Positions 12,750-25,900 of a DNA stretch of 64,000 bases are shown here, in pieces. A program made the position numbers and the translations under genes. Position 1 is the stretch's first letter. Each line of letters opens with the position of its first letter. The notes beneath the pieces were generated by a model. It was given only the letters and a program-made list of their open reading frames with translations, was not told the origin of the DNA and did no database searches. The DNA lies in assembly GCA_947650285.1 (NCBI GenBank), contig CANTFL010000978.1:20331-84330 (forward strand), read 5' to 3'. This DNA comes from Hyaloperonospora brassicae. Lineage: Eukaryota > Oomycota > Peronosporomycetes > Peronosporales > Peronosporaceae.

Positions 12750-14168
12750 TCGAGATAATGTTGTCAATTTGCAATTATAGCACGAGCGTTTAGACCATAT
12801 GTGCCCTCAGTACATCGAAATGATGCTGGAACAAAGCTTTTCTACGGAATGATGCTATCAGGATGTAGTGGACGTGATTGAGAGACGTTTCACTCAGCAA
12901 ATAAAGTCAAAACTAACTTTAAAAAGAAGCATGACCGACACAATGAGCAGTTCAATCAGCTTTTATATGCTGATTTGTTAGTAATTGGCGTCCATGATGA
13001 CACTTACATTGGTGCTGTGTTGGTGATCATTAAATAAATACATTACGTTCTTTTCTACGTAAATGCTACAATAAAGCAGCAGATGGAGTGGCCGCAGTTA
13101 TGCGCGATATCAGGAGTCGACAAGCCGCATCGTTTTTGTACATTCGTTAATATATCATAATATGCAGGAACTTATTTGTTTGAAATCCAATAGCGGATGT
13201 AATCGAGCGAAGGAATCCTGACAGAGTGGGATGGGTGGGAATGTTAGGATTACGAGGTAAAAATTTTGACGACGATATGGGTTCATGCAGTAATATACAA
13301 GTGATTAAGGAGTAGAAAAGTTTCCTTTGTAGATATTATCATTCGAATATATGCTGTCTATAATACGAATGGTTTTCATGCCGCGTTAACGGTCCACGTC
13401 TTTCCGATTCACGCCCATAATGGCGCCCATACAAAATAGCTTGTAGACGCCTCATGAAGAGCGGCTTCTGTGAGAATAAATTTGCAAATTTTCTCTTGAC
13501 TGTTAGCTGCTGGTTCACTTGCAAAACACAAAGTATATCTTCATCTGGTTAAACTTCGTCGGGCTTGGTAAGGCTGTCAGCATATCTTCCCGCAAATTCA
13601 GTTTATTGAGGAATAAATGAAATCATCGACTCCCGTTCAAAGGTTGATGATGTGCAACAGGTGCGCGTTTACGGTCCCCATATCCTCCAGAAGTATCTTG
13701 GTTTTGACATCGATCATGTTGATGCGAGCTACAGCGCCTAATAACGTACCTGAAAGACTGCAAGATGTAAAGCGTCGCGTTTACCGATATATTGAAGGTA
13801 CATACATAAATATTTGCGTATCAATTTTGATCAAGAAGTTATATTCACGTCGATGATGTAAGTCTTATATCTGAAATAAGTGGTATTCTGGAAGTCTTTG
13901 CCGCAGCAAACAGTAACAGTGTCATACACGGAAGCTAAATAAATTTTTGTAAAGTAGGCATCACAGAGGTGGCCTCGCTCGGTTTACTGCCTTTGATTAC
14001 TAATGTGCATCTAAAACGGCAATTATGATGTAGCAGGAAGGCAGCACTGCGCAGACAAAGATTCCGTATTAACTTTACGAAAAAACCACATCGATATTAA
14101 AGGTCATTTTTTGCAAGAAGATAGAGGAAGGATTCATTGATCTTGAGCACAAGCCAACGAAATAAATT
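12750..14168 (+). pseudogene. Ty1/Copia polyprotein remnant (integrase, RT end, RNase H end)
   Basis: Copia elements encode gag-protease-integrase-RT-RNase H in one polyprotein. The frame at 12924-13037 reads KKHDRHNEQFNQLLYADLLV and on to VLVII, matching the start of a Copia integrase core with its first Asp in ADLL. Near 13770, VKRRVYRYIEGT matches the RT C-terminus. HIDIKGHF (from 14087) and KKIEEGFIDLEHKPT (to about 14165) match the RNase H C-terminus in adjacent frames. Integrase core and RNase H end lie only about 1.1 kb apart, well short of a full Copia, so most of the RT is deleted. Frameshifts and stops are frequent. No LTR pair was recognised. Family call is good; limits are approximate. 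Confidence 0.7.
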
Positions 14169-14169
14169 G

Positions 14170-17100
14170 TCATACATGGCTCGACAAATACAATACAATA
14201 ATATGGATGGAGCACGCTACTTCTCTAGATTATCTACATCACAAAGGTTTACCAATTTGAAGCATGAACGCGCGCATCAAGAAATAATGTCGGAAAATGG
14301 TGATGCAATTTAGCATGGCCGTAAAAAGTATAAGTTACATAAATTAATTATAGTATGTGAAGGGCTGATAAAATTAGTACAAAACTTATTATACAGAGGT
14401 TAAGGATATAAGGACAGTTCTGATGATCAGTTGATAAGGTTTGGTAGAGCCAACTTGAAGGTCGTCGGATCAATGCATCTTGACATCAAATTAAATTTAA
14501 GATGCACTTTATTAGGCTCTAAGAGCACTTTCCTGCCAAGCAATGACGTCCCCCCACTTATAATCAATTATACACACTTAAAATTTGGTCCAAATTAGGG
14601 ACAAGAGGGGGCCGACCATGTCTATTATTATATATACCAAATTAATGGTCATCATGCCCAGATCTATAAAGGATCATTGAGAAGGAAAGCATATTCTGAT
14701 GCGTTTAAAAGATGAACGCACCCTAAAGAGATTTAATTCTGATGAAATTGCTTTAACTACAAGTGTCGTCTTCAAGGTTCCACTTTAATTTTATACACCA
14801 GCAGAATACGTTCTAATCAAAAGCTTATTGGTCACTCTTTCCTATGTATTTATAATGAGCTCGGATTAAACCCTAAGATTTGCCTATTGGCATTTAAAAA
14901 TCTGTTTGATTAGATTTTGAATATAGAACGACATAAAAGCCCATTGGTTATGAAGATTATCACCTGTAACAAACATAATAGCACGTCTTGTCACGTCTGA
15001 AAGTGGTGAAGCCTTCGTGCGTAGTAGAAAATATATTATTTCTTATCCCGCATTGTCATGTTGGATGAATCAATGTCGTATCGGATCACGCCCGAAGTCC
15101 TACCAAGGATACCGAGACACCCTTTACTTGTGATGATGCAGTACAATCAACCTTCTTTGACATAGCGTAGGCGCGTGTCTCGAAAATTAATTACACTGCA
15201 AGTACACATGAAGCACTATATTCCAGCAATCTTGTAAATAAATAAAAAAAACTTTTTAGTACAGAAAATGCTTCTTTTCAATCGTATTTGATTCTTCTGA
15301 TAATTAAAATAAACAATATAGTCAAAATCGCTACAGGCTTCTACCCATATCGGTCTTCTATAGGCAATTGGTGGTCAATTTGACAGATTATGATGTATGA
15401 TATTATTTAATAAGGAAAGTGGTTGTGACACTGCCTTCAAAGGTGGTATTCGGGACCGTTGTATTTTACTTGGTAAGGTTTATTATGAAATAAACAATAT
15501 CATTGAAGTTATATCAATATCATCAACCCGATGTGGGACAATAAACGTTAAGACCTCATCCCTTTTAACGTATGGTCAAGGTGAATCTATCAGCCGCCAA
15601 TACGTGAGTTTGGTTTACAGCTGCATCAGACGTATTGTATAGGTCTGGCTGTGACAATATCGTGAAATGAATGACTCAAGGCGCAAAATTTCACTTTATA
15701 TGTCATGTTCGTAGTAGTCTTTTGTGGACTTAGTGCTGTATCGTTAACACATTGTTTAATTTGCTTCGCCTGAAGCCAACAGAAACGTGGTAGGCTTAAA
15801 TAAAAAAACATATCTTCTTTAGGTACAATCTGTTTTATATATATTAGGCGTTCTATAATACAATTATAATGGGCAGGTTCTATGTGAAAATGAAATGCAT
15901 TGCAGCACATTGCGTTATTGTCAGCTAACGAAAGTTGTAGCTGACGTGTATCAGATTTATAAAAGCTCGATCATGTATCTTAGATGACTTGATGAACAAA
16001 GAGGATCATTAAATGCTCACTAAGTGCCTTTCAGATGGCTTTGCGGCATCTATATCATATTAGAGGAAGCCTAATGCAAAAAATGGACTGAAAACGCATA
16101 CAAAGTCGTTAATCAACCTTAAAAACAGATGTATTTTATCATCCAGATACGCCATATGCCCCTAAAGAATACAAAAACAAATTGTATTAAGACCCCTTTT
16201 TGTTTTTTCAGCTCGCCCTATGCCGATTTATCGATACTTAATTGGCAATTCCCAGCACATGTTGTGCACTTTTAAGAAGGTTAGTCTTGAAAACGTCACT
16301 TCTTAATAGTTGTTGTTTAAGATTCCAGATCGATATTGATACAACGTCGATATCGTGAACGGTCGCTGATTGGCTGCAAAAATAAGTAGGCGGAAAACAG
16401 ACATTGTATTGAATTATAATCAACGCGGGTACACACTGTTCTCGAAGATTTATAGTTATTAGACGAGAGATCAATCTTCTGTCGACCAACAGTCACATAT
16501 TTTTTCGTTTACAAGGCTAAGTAATGAAGCAAAGGTCTTCCACGACCGCTCTTCAAGCATATCAATTTCATTGCCAATCTTTATACAAGGTTTAAGCTGT
16601 GTCATATGTATCTAAGTCGAAAGAACAGTGCCATTTGGAAACCGCAAAGCTCATTAAAAATAGTAATTGTTACACGTGGACAATGCCTGTACATTAGAAG
16701 CAACACTATCTAAAATATACCCTCGACCCTGTCTTAACATATGACCACCCCTTTCTTTGGTACGACAGAAATACCTAAGATTCACCTAGCTTAAGCATCG
16801 GCCTAATTAATATGTCACAAGTCGATCTTTTTGCACTACCATAACTATTTACACTAGCGCAATTAATGTGTCTCAAGTATCGTTCTACCGGCATGAACAT
16901 GGCTTTTCCAATTATTGCAGCCATTTTATGTCCTATCTCAAATTTCTGGTACACACATGTCTTTCGAGCACTACTCGCTCTCTCTTTATTATTTCCCCCT
17001 CACGAAGTGCATTGAGATCGTATAATGGATATAGCTGAATGTATTCACGTTTGTCAATTGGTGGTGACCGTTCGCACAGTGCTTTTCCAACAATAATGTG

Positions 17101-17640
17101 GCACCATATCATAGATTTGTGCACTTTACAACGATGTTAAACACCACAAACAAGATGGGAGCAACGCAACAAGTGTGGATTTACTACTTTGTATGGACAC
17201 GTATTCGATACCGGATATATTAGGTCCAGCCGATTAAACAAATGGCCGGATTGATTGTAGAGAAGCATTTACACTTAATAAGCGTTTAATGTCGTAGCCA
17301 ATAAATACAATCCCACATAATGAAAAAAATGTTATTGCCTGAGAGTAGACACATCTAATGAAGGTCTATGTGCTGTGCGTGCCACGACCACTTGATCCTC
17401 ATTCACTCCATCATCTTCCACGAAAAAAATCTGGGTGAATAGCTTCACACGACACGGTGGTACGGGCTCAGTTTGTATAAATAATACCAACGTACAAGTC
17501 TCACATGCTCTCAATAACTCGATAGCTTATGAAAACGTTACATGTCAGATTGCCATGTGTGGCTAGATTCGAGTAGCCTTTCTTTTGTGCGTAGCTATTT
17601 TTACTCGTCCTAAATGAATGCTAGAATGTGGGCGCAGATT
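14170..17640. other. No gene recognised
   Basis: AT-rich DNA. A short stretch at about 14513-14560 (ggctct, agcactttcctgccaagca) is partly shared with 39284-39335, suggesting a decayed dispersed repeat. No domain was recognised in the small frames at 15397-15642 plus or 15626-15910 minus. Confidence 0.4.
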
Positions 17641-17680
17641 GACGACGACGACGACAAAGACGACGACGACAAAGACGAGG
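17641..17680. repeat. Imperfect GAC trinucleotide repeat
   Basis: Runs of GAC broken by AAA and GAG, about 13 units. Read on the minus strand it gives an Arg-rich tract (RRRLCRRRRQ) in an otherwise unremarkable small frame, so it is better regarded as a microsatellite than as coding. Confidence 0.8.
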
Positions 17681-18102
17681 ACGCGGGACGTGCCACACTC
17701 TAAGCCACTCACCAAAATACCAGGAGATTAAATAGAATAAGTTATGGAAGGATTCGTGCGAATGGTAAATAACAATGACGTATCGCGACGGAGAAAAAGG
17801 TCGGAGAAGCCATTGCATTGCCGATCCAGAATATGAATGACTTGGTAACTGAGCTATTTGACGTTTTCATATCTCAGCAGACTAGGTTTACGTCCTGAAT
17901 CGATACAGAATGACGTCATCGTCATTCGCGTGTTTACAAACAGCATTTTACTCGATCGGCAACGACCTGTACACAGGTGACGTAAACGCATGATTTACAG
18001 TCTAGTATGTTGCCGCTTTCGCTACCGCTGATCACTGTGACCGAACTTTTACAACGCCATCGATCAAGTATAATTAATAACTTCTCGAGTTGCAATGATT
18101 GG

Positions 18103-18103
<1 letters not shown>

Positions 18104-18148
<45 letters not shown>

Positions 18149-18193
18149 TGTTGTTGTAGAGAAAAAGAGAGAGAGTGTTGTTGTTGTTGTTGT
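18104..18193. repeat. Compound microsatellite (AGT)15 plus TGT runs
   Basis: Fifteen uninterrupted AGT units (18104-18148) are followed by a TGT run, an AGAGAG tract (about 18159-18175) and a second TGT run to about 18193. The open frames across it (poly-Ser/poly-Cys on plus, poly-Thr on minus) are products of the repeat. It is a likely length-variable marker. Confidence 0.95.
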
Positions 18194-18359
18194 GCTTGCC
18201 GCAGTGATGACAGTACTGATTGTAGTAATATAAATGTGATAGGCCAAGTCCTTGGTTTGTCGATTTATGCTCTGATTACCCAACGACTTAGTGTATTACA
18301 TATTGCGTTAGAAGCCGAAATTATTCAGTCACGTCTTTACCATATGCTCAAACAACAAA

Positions 18360-20472
18360 TTTAAGTCTTTGTTGAAAGCATAGCGGAATTTAGTAAGCGA
18401 CTGTCGGACATCTAACTCCATCATGTGCATCATGTGAGGTTTCGCAGGTCGTGTTCTAAACACGATCGCGGATTGTGCACCTGCAGACAAGATTGAGATT
18501 CAGTGCCAATCTGGACAACGAACTTACATTATAATCGAAAGGCTCGACATTCACGACGCAATGGACTACTCCCGGGCCAAGAGGTATCGCTGTGATGGCC
18601 ACGTAGTGTAGCAACAGATCGAAATTGATGCACAAGTGTGAGGCCTATCTTCTCTTGCTCAACATGCGGCTATTTACTTATAGCTTCGGTATCTTGGTAC
18701 CATCATGTTTTTTATCCTCAACGACTTAGCAGTCGAGGCCTTTGATAAAGTATTCATTCTTTGAAACAGTGCTAACAAGGTTTTGGTGTACTGATTCGAA
18801 GTCCAAGGAAACGCGACGGCTCGTAAACGATCGAGCATCGTCTGCAGCCGGTCATAAATTATTGGTTAGTTAGTGTATTGTTTAGTGGATCGTGAGACAC
18901 CGTTCGCGCTCGACATGCGTTAACGTAGGAGAAATAAACGTTGTCAAAATCAATGCAACTGCATTTGGCAATCGGTGTATCAGGAGGCTGTTATGCTTCA
19001 TATCCGCGAACGCTAGCAAGCATATAAGCGTCTCACACACAGATGCCTGATTTATGTATCGTCGCACTTATTTGTGCAAAAGAAAGCACTGTGCAATCTT
19101 GGCCAGTGTTTAACAAGCTAGCTGCGTGCCGTAAGACGCACAAGACATCACACGACACGCTGTATCAAACGTACTTATCAACAACGCTTCCATACCAGCA
19201 GAAATAACATGATGTAGCGATTCATCACGCCCATTGAATGAATACATACGTACAGGGCATCTTTTACGAAATATACCAGCTATCAATATGCACAGATGCT
19301 AGTGATTCGTTTAATGGCAATCCTATAGGTATTGTCAGTCATTAGTAGCGCTCGATGAGCGCAGCCGCTGATGTCCCGGTCAGCGCTGGTTGGCTTGGGT
19401 ATCATCTTCGTCGCTTGTATGCCCTGAAGAAATGATTTACTAAGCTCATAAGCAAGTGCGTCTGACCGAGGACGTGTGCCAACGATGCTATGTAAGTCAG
19501 ACGGCCCTTTCTTATAGGCAGCTTTTCCAGCAGCATTGAGACAACTTCTACGACACATTCGCTTCTTTGAAATGCAGCATGGAAGATCTGCTGCGCTCAC
19601 GCGTGCCCGATTTATAGGAATCGATGCTTTAGGCGCCTGGCTGCAGTAGTTGCCAATGTCCATACGACGAGCGCTCTTACGCCGGCGACCGCATCGACAA
19701 CGCCTTGAGCACCTAATCAATGTCAAGATCGCGGTATTGAGTAAATACATCGATGTCGTTTGCGCAATTACATGTATCGTAAGATCATTTTCTTTAGAGA
19801 CAAGAAACAATAGTGTCGGGGGAATATTTATTATATCAACACGAAATAAATGCTAGCGACATTTCATCGCGTCACGAGTGGTACGTGCAATGGATTTTCA
19901 GGCGCTGTGAACAGAGAGATATGCGACAGCTTGCAAAGAAGGCTTTTGTCTTGTGTGTACCAAACGCCGTGATGCAGCCTCATGTGTGACTGCAGTTGAC
20001 TGTAATGGAGAGAGCAGCAAGTCAAAAATGGACGCAGCGGACGATGAAGTGACTATTTGCAGTGGAAACATATATGTGTGGTGTGCAGTGCCTCCAGGTC
20101 ATCAGAATCTCGAACAGCATTCTACAGCTTGATGCAGTTGCTCGACGCGACCTAGGTCCTCACCATATATCCCGAGCGCAATGACGATTGAACAAAGAGA
20201 ACCAAGCAGTGTGACTAAAAAGTTTATTCGATATCGCGAAGGAGGCATTCCGGTCCATGGCGCATATGCGTTGCACGGTTTGGCTGGATATGCATCGACT
20301 AGCCGACTGTGGTCAGGTTGGAAGACCGTGGCACCATACGCGTCATCGTACGTTGCTACGCGAGTGCGACAATTGCTGAAGTCGGGTGAACCTTCTGTAA
20401 ATGCGCTTGTGCAAGACGCCGATGTCACACGTAGACCGGAAAGAAACGCGTGTTACGAGACGCGAATCGTAA
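18360..20472. other. Intergenic, downstream side of the effector gene
   Basis: One minus-strand frame of 175 codons (19283-19810) is open from an ATG, with an Arg/Cys-rich patch (CSRRCRCGRRRKSARR) near its start. It has no signal peptide and no family I recognise. Because this part is richer in GC than its surroundings, a frame of this length may be chance. Frames at 20102-20428 minus and 20181-20510 plus overlap on opposite strands and are not convincing either. Confidence 0.35.
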
Positions 20473-21857
20473 CTAAGCATTCGGCAGTGCTTGCGGACGA
20501 TCGGCCATAGCCGTCGACCAGGGTGTGTCTTGCGCACGAAGCTTTGACAGGATCTGGGACGTGAGACCCAATTCTGAATCAGTAGGCTCATGCAAAGCCA
20601 GCAAAGACTTTACGAGTTCTTTCGATCCTGCGTCCACGTCCTGATGGCCTTGTAGGAACATGAGATACGCCCGCAAGTTCGCCCTTGGAACTTTGGTGAG
20701 CGTCCAATCAACATCCCCTATCGCGAAAGTATGATGCACTCGGTACAGAGCCACATACTTCAAGACCTGTTCGAGTCTCTTGCAGTTGACGAACTCCTGC
20801 AGTGGGGCCATCTCGGCGCGGTAGTCAAATAGGCTTACCTGTTCCCAAGGCATCCTTCTAGCCGCGTGCACAGGATTCAAACCACCATCTGCCCACGCCT
20901 GCAACATCTTCTCAGCCACGACTGGGTGGTTGCTCAGCAATTGCAAAGTTGTCTCTTGTACGAAAGTCGGTTTCGCTTTTATCCTGCGAAGCTCTTCCAA
21001 AAACGCCCACACGTTTTCTGATTTGCCTTCCTTCATCAGAATGTTGACGAAAAATGATATGGGATCGAAGTTCTCATACACGAACGGACGACCTTTTGCC
21101 TTAGCCATCTCGTAAGCCGCTCCTCTTTGTTTAGCGACGATGACCTTCACATAATTGAGCCACTGCTTGAGGTCATCATAGATCTTTTGATACTGAGCCG
21201 GATCTTCAAAGCCGACCTTAATAAGATCATCAGAGATAGGCAGCAAACGGAAGAATTCTTCAGAGCTCACGCGAGCATCCAGACATGCACCACTTATCAA
21301 TTGTCCGGCATGGTCTTTTCTCACGGCTAGCGCTCTCAGCATGCTGTGGGCATCATCGACGTCACGGTAGCGAACCAAGGTCTCAATGTGCTCCTTTAAC
21401 TCGCCGATGCTATAACTTGGATCGTCCTCGCCAGCTTTGGAAATGTGGGTAGGATGGCGCTCCACAAGCTGTTGAAGGTATGACATCGGTGTTTTGAGAT
21501 CCTCAGGAAGCGCCTCGAAGTCGATCTGAGCGCCCACCGGATGGGTGGCGCGTCCGGAGGTGAAGATCTTTCGCAATCTGCTCAGGATTGACTTGATATT
21601 GGCGAATTCGGACAGCGTCGACGAGCTAATCCTCTCTCCTCGTTGTTCGGGTGGACGTGGTCGTCGCTCGATCCAGCCGAGTTGCGTGGTCCCAAGATTC
21701 TTGGCATGTCAGACTCGTCGAACTTCGGATGCGGGGCATGAGCGGACTTGTAGAGAGCGTCATCTTGGGTGTGATTACCGGCCGGTACTAGCGTTGGTTC
21801 TGTAGCGGTCCATTGCAAGGCGACAAGGGACATGAATAGTGGAAGAAGCTTGCACAT
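20473..21857 (-). pseudogene. Secreted RXLR/EER-type effector gene with a frameshift
   Basis: RXLR effectors are secreted by oomycetes and enter host plant cells to modulate defence. The first frame (21857 to 21582) begins with an ATG and a hydrophobic signal peptide (residues 1 to about 18). It then has an acidic, Ser/His-rich linker, a degenerate RXLR-type motif RILG at 53-56, and EER at 73-75. It leaves the coding register right after EER and stops at 21582. The long C-terminal domain, about 370 codons ending at 20473, is open in the shifted frame and has no stop. It is helix-rich, with a W-motif-like patch around MLQAWADGG, typical of RXLR effector domains. The register changes by two bases at a CTCTCTC tract (plus strand 21632-21638). 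No intron signals were seen. It may be a recent pseudogene, an allele, or an assembly or read error, since the C-terminal frame shows no other decay. No specific effector name is assigned. Confidence 0.75.
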
Positions 21858-21871
21858 CGTGTCGATGGAGC

Positions 21872-21887
21872 ACTTTGGGGAATGAAA
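21872..21887 (-). promoter_or_regulatory. Oomycete initiator-like element of the effector gene
   Basis: On the minus strand this reads TTTCATTCCCCAAAGT, 15 bases before the ATG. It agrees with the published oomycete initiator consensus GCTCATTYYNCAWTTT at 12 of 16 positions, counting the N, including the TCATTYYNCAW core. It supports both the start codon and an oomycete origin. The implied 5' leader is very short. Confidence 0.55.
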
Positions 21888-22205
21888 AACCGCATCGCAA
21901 ACATCGTGGCCGCACGCTCAGGACCACCCGATTCTTGCTCGGCGTTTGACCAATGCAGCTGGCTTCCAGATCTGGTCGCCGTGTCAGCACCCACTGGACA
22001 CGGGGTTGAATTTCGTCTAATAAGCGGCCAGCTTGTGTAAGACACGCCACAGAGAATGTCCTCTCGATATCAATATCGGGAATGCCTAATTGATTTATGG
22101 GGTTGACACCTGTCAGCCACCGGACAAGGACCTTTCAGTTTAGAGTAGGAATGTTTAAGATAGAGTGTGTAATAAAAGAGATTTGTGAATACACACCCAC
22201 TCTTT

Positions 22206-22939
22206 GAAACGTACAAACACCCCTAATATAGACGGCCCCTTCGTAAGTACCGTAACCTCCCTAACTAGGTACTGCATTGCTTGACATACAGAATGCCATA
22301 AAAATGTTCTTTGCTACGTACACACCCCTCCGAGATACAGGCCTCTTTTGTTTCAGCACACAGCCTGTCGCATGACTTCCGCTCTCATGATTCGGTACAC
22401 CCCCTATAAGTACTCCTAATACTATCACATCCCTATTTAAACTGTAAATTTAACTTTTTTGATCAAGTATCGAGCATACCTCAAAATCCCGTCTACTTTT
22501 CACCTGATCAAAGAATGCAGTGCTGTTGGGTAATATAGATAGCGATACCTTTGTTTCTTTTGCATTCATTTAAGCAATATGGCAAATGATTAAATTAGGA
22601 AAGTTGTTGACTGGGTGTGTATATGTCCCCCAAAACATGACAATAAATATGCAGTGCTAGTTTGAGGTATGCTCGATACTTGATGAAAAAAGTTAAATTT
22701 ACAGTTTAAATAGGGATGTGATAGTATTAGGAGTACTTATAGGGGGTGTACCGAATCATGAGAGCGGAAGTCATGCGACAGGCTGTGTGCTGAAACAAAA
22801 GAGGCCTGTATCTCGGAGGGGTGTGTACGTAGCAAAGAACATTTTTATGGCATTCTGTATGTCAAGCAATGCCGTACCTAGTTAGGGAGGTTACGGTACT
22901 TAAGAAGGGGCCTCTGTATTAGGGGTGTTTGTACGTTTC
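22206..22939. repeat. Long inverted repeat (about 280-bp arms, 175-bp spacer)
   Basis: The left arm 22206-22485 and right arm 22661-22939 are reverse complements. I count four substitutions and one single-base indel, about 98% identity. Weaker pairing continues outward on both sides (about 22186 and 22960). The spacer 22486-22660 is unique apart from a short tgcagtgct that occurs near both of its edges. The arms have no coding frame. It lies about 350 bp upstream of the effector ATG. It could be a foldback or MITE-like element, or two head-to-head insertions. If transcribed it would form an almost perfect long hairpin RNA. Confidence 0.95.
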
Positions 22940-22960
22940 GAATAATGGTTGTGTATACCC

Positions 22961-25900
22961 ATAAGTCTCCTTGTTAAGGCTAAATACGGTAAAGTTCCCC
23001 ATTGATCCTTGTAGCACTCCCTGCATTCCCAAGGCCTGCGCCCGACCGATAAAAGTAAATGTATTAAAAATGTATAATATGGGCACTAGGTTCCAGCGTA
23101 TTCATTGAATCACAAGTCTCTACAACAAGACCTTAGCGGTTCTGCGAGTTCGTGTGGCTCTCTGTGTCTAAACTATATTAGTTTCGTAAGGCCTATTTAA
23201 ATCGAAGTCGTTGATTAAGTTTCGTAGAACGAAGGGGCTACGAAGTTATTCGGTCTTTTTTTCGTATATCAAGGTAGCCATACTATCCCTCCATCTCACA
23301 CTGGTCTTAATACTACGTTTTGGATACCGCTAGCCTCAAGATCTAGTCTTTGCAATACAATTTGTTGAACGCCAGCTCCTAAATCTAATATTTGCACTGT
23401 TCATATCATTTACTAGGTCCTAGATCTGGTCTCCTAATTTACTCTGTGTCATCGAAACCGATCAGGTATGGCCTACAAAATCTATAATTCTTTCAGCGTA
23501 TTCGCTGAATATCGTAAATAAAGCTAGGTGGATTGAACGCATTAGCCGATAACAGACGCAAGTCATCATCAGGAGGTTGCAAAGCAAATTCATGAAGATG
23601 TCTATACGCGCACACTGCTGGCGGGCGTCAATTATAACTTGAATTAATTGAGCGCAACATACAATCTCCGACCATCCCATGACAGTAGGAATCATCCTCG
23701 GGACAGACTACCATCAAATTACCATTAGTAGTCTCCAGACGAACTCACTTAGAGTTTGCGGTAGATGCACATGGTCATAAGACGAAATGGATTACAGTAA
23801 TGGTGCTCAATATGTTTTAGGTGTATTACATCCTAATTGATTAAGCGAGTTTAAGCTGGAAATATGTGCAACAAGAGCACCGTATTATATAGCACTTAAA
23901 ATTGGCTAAATTCGGACATGTCATCCGCGTTTGAGCTACACGAGAATGGAGAGGGGCTCACAAAGGAAAGTACGAGGTTGGCCCTGATCATTATAGCTTG
24001 GTCTTTTCAGCACAATGTAATTAAGTACCACGCATTTAGCAATGAGTCACATGCAACTTCCAAACCATAAGCATACACTAGCGTTGCAGCTCTGGCTTTA
24101 GGATCGATCGATATGTTGCGAGTGCAATACCGTATTGCCTAACAGACAGTCGGCTCCGCCTTCTTTCGTTTCTGCACTTAATCTGTGTCTCCGAAGTCTC
24201 AAGAACCTGATACGTAATTGTTTATCTCAAAGACTGAATATCGTTTGATATATCACCAAAATTAAGCCATACCTATCAGCCGATCAAGCCCAATTTTTGC
24301 CGCCAATATGGAAATAGTCGTGCGTGTGTGATTTAAGATGGTCATGACGTTGAGCAATACAGCACTGTCACTAGATTAACGCACTATGTACATAATAAAG
24401 AGTCTGCGAAAGCTAATATTGAATGTATCAGTCTGTTTCGGATGATCTCGGCGCTACTTCTTTCCATTTCCATGAGGTTCAGCCATATTCGACAGGACCA
24501 GGGATAACATAAATGGATAATACGACACATACAGACAAAAAATGAGCATGATTAGAGGCCGGTCGATACCTAAACAAAGCTACACGAACGATAGCCAATG
24601 TATGAGGACAGATGACACGGCAAAACATAGAGCGTTATACCATTCGAGAAGGCTAGACTGATCGGAGAAACAGAGTATCTATATCATGTGCAATGCAACG
24701 AGTGTGGACTGCTGTGTTGATACACAATATGTTATGGATATATATGGTCATATGGTACCGTATCGAAGGTACCTATACGAATATGGAATGGTCCTGTAAT
24801 CATAGCAACACCAAATGAATCATTTTACCAGTATTTGTGAATAGGACGGATATAGAATTGGTCAACTTCTTTGTGATAGCGTTTCGACAAATTATTTCCG
24901 AACAGGTTAAAATAGTTCTTAGCGTACTACAAATTCTGAGTGAGAGGCGGACTGTGTTGCATACTCTTATACATTTCGACAAAGCTGTTAAATATCGAAT
25001 AAAGCTATAAAACAGATTACTTTTTATCAAAGTCACACACCAATGCGAATCATCTTCGCAATAATGGTACACTTTAATGCCATCTTAAGGTAAGTAAACT
25101 TGCAATTTCCTGAAAATAATCTGTCATTTCGTTGTACAGGTGTCTGGCGTGGTGCTTGTCCATTTGCAAGGTCTATCCATTAATTTTGATTTTTTCTACT
25201 TCTTCGGCTAATCTGCTTCAAGACGTTTTAGGGATTAACTATTATCTATTCTGGGGTCTCGGGACGTTTTCCACATGTCAATATCACGCCATCTCTGCAA
25301 TTCTGCTCATGCACTTCGCCCAATGCATCCCGCTGATTTCTCAAATTGTAACCAAGAAGGATAGTACAATTATGTGCGCGTAAAGCCGTTCGACGGCGTA
25401 TGCCATATAGAAGATGGAATCATATATGAAGCGTCTGTTGTACCGGCAAAGTCTCGCGCTTATAAATTTATAGCCAATCGAAAAAATGTTTCAAAATTTT
25501 ATAAGAAATGCGTCGGGTAAGAAGCGCGAGCTGACGTCGCACTCATTCAGGCTCGTGAATTTAAACAGATACTGGCGATTATTAGTTGATTATGCATTAG
25601 ATTTTCGACCGAGGATCTTGAGAAATTTCAAAATACAACGATGGGTTTTGAACATATTTTATCACCACATGCAATTTTTTACAAGATCAAGCGCGTGTTA
25701 AATAATCGGGATACGCATTATGATAAAATTGTATTTGAACCGTTGTTTTCGATAAAATTGTCCGTTAAGCCTTCCATGTTCACAGCTGCTCATCTTCAGC
25801 ACATGCAGCATACTTAATGATGGCATATCTAATGTTGACCAAGTTGTGCTTATATGATGATCTACAGCATGTATTTCCCCCCACAACTTGCTATTTATAT

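Noticed and set aside
18095..18364. Poly-Ser/poly-Cys small protein
   Set aside because: Its distinctive part is only the translation of the AGT/TGT microsatellite; the rest has no recognisable features.
19283..19810. 175-codon minus-strand frame as a real gene
   Set aside because: No signal peptide, domain or promoter element was seen, and it lies in locally GC-richer DNA where stops are rarer. Kept only as a note in the intergenic entry.
20181..20510. Plus-strand frame overlapping the 3' end of the effector
   Set aside because: It overlaps the effector's C-terminal codons in antisense and has no protein-like motif.
21775..22050. Minus-strand frames extending upstream of the effector ATG
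   Set aside because: They are in other registers than the signal peptide and would cross the initiator element; no secretion signal at their starts.
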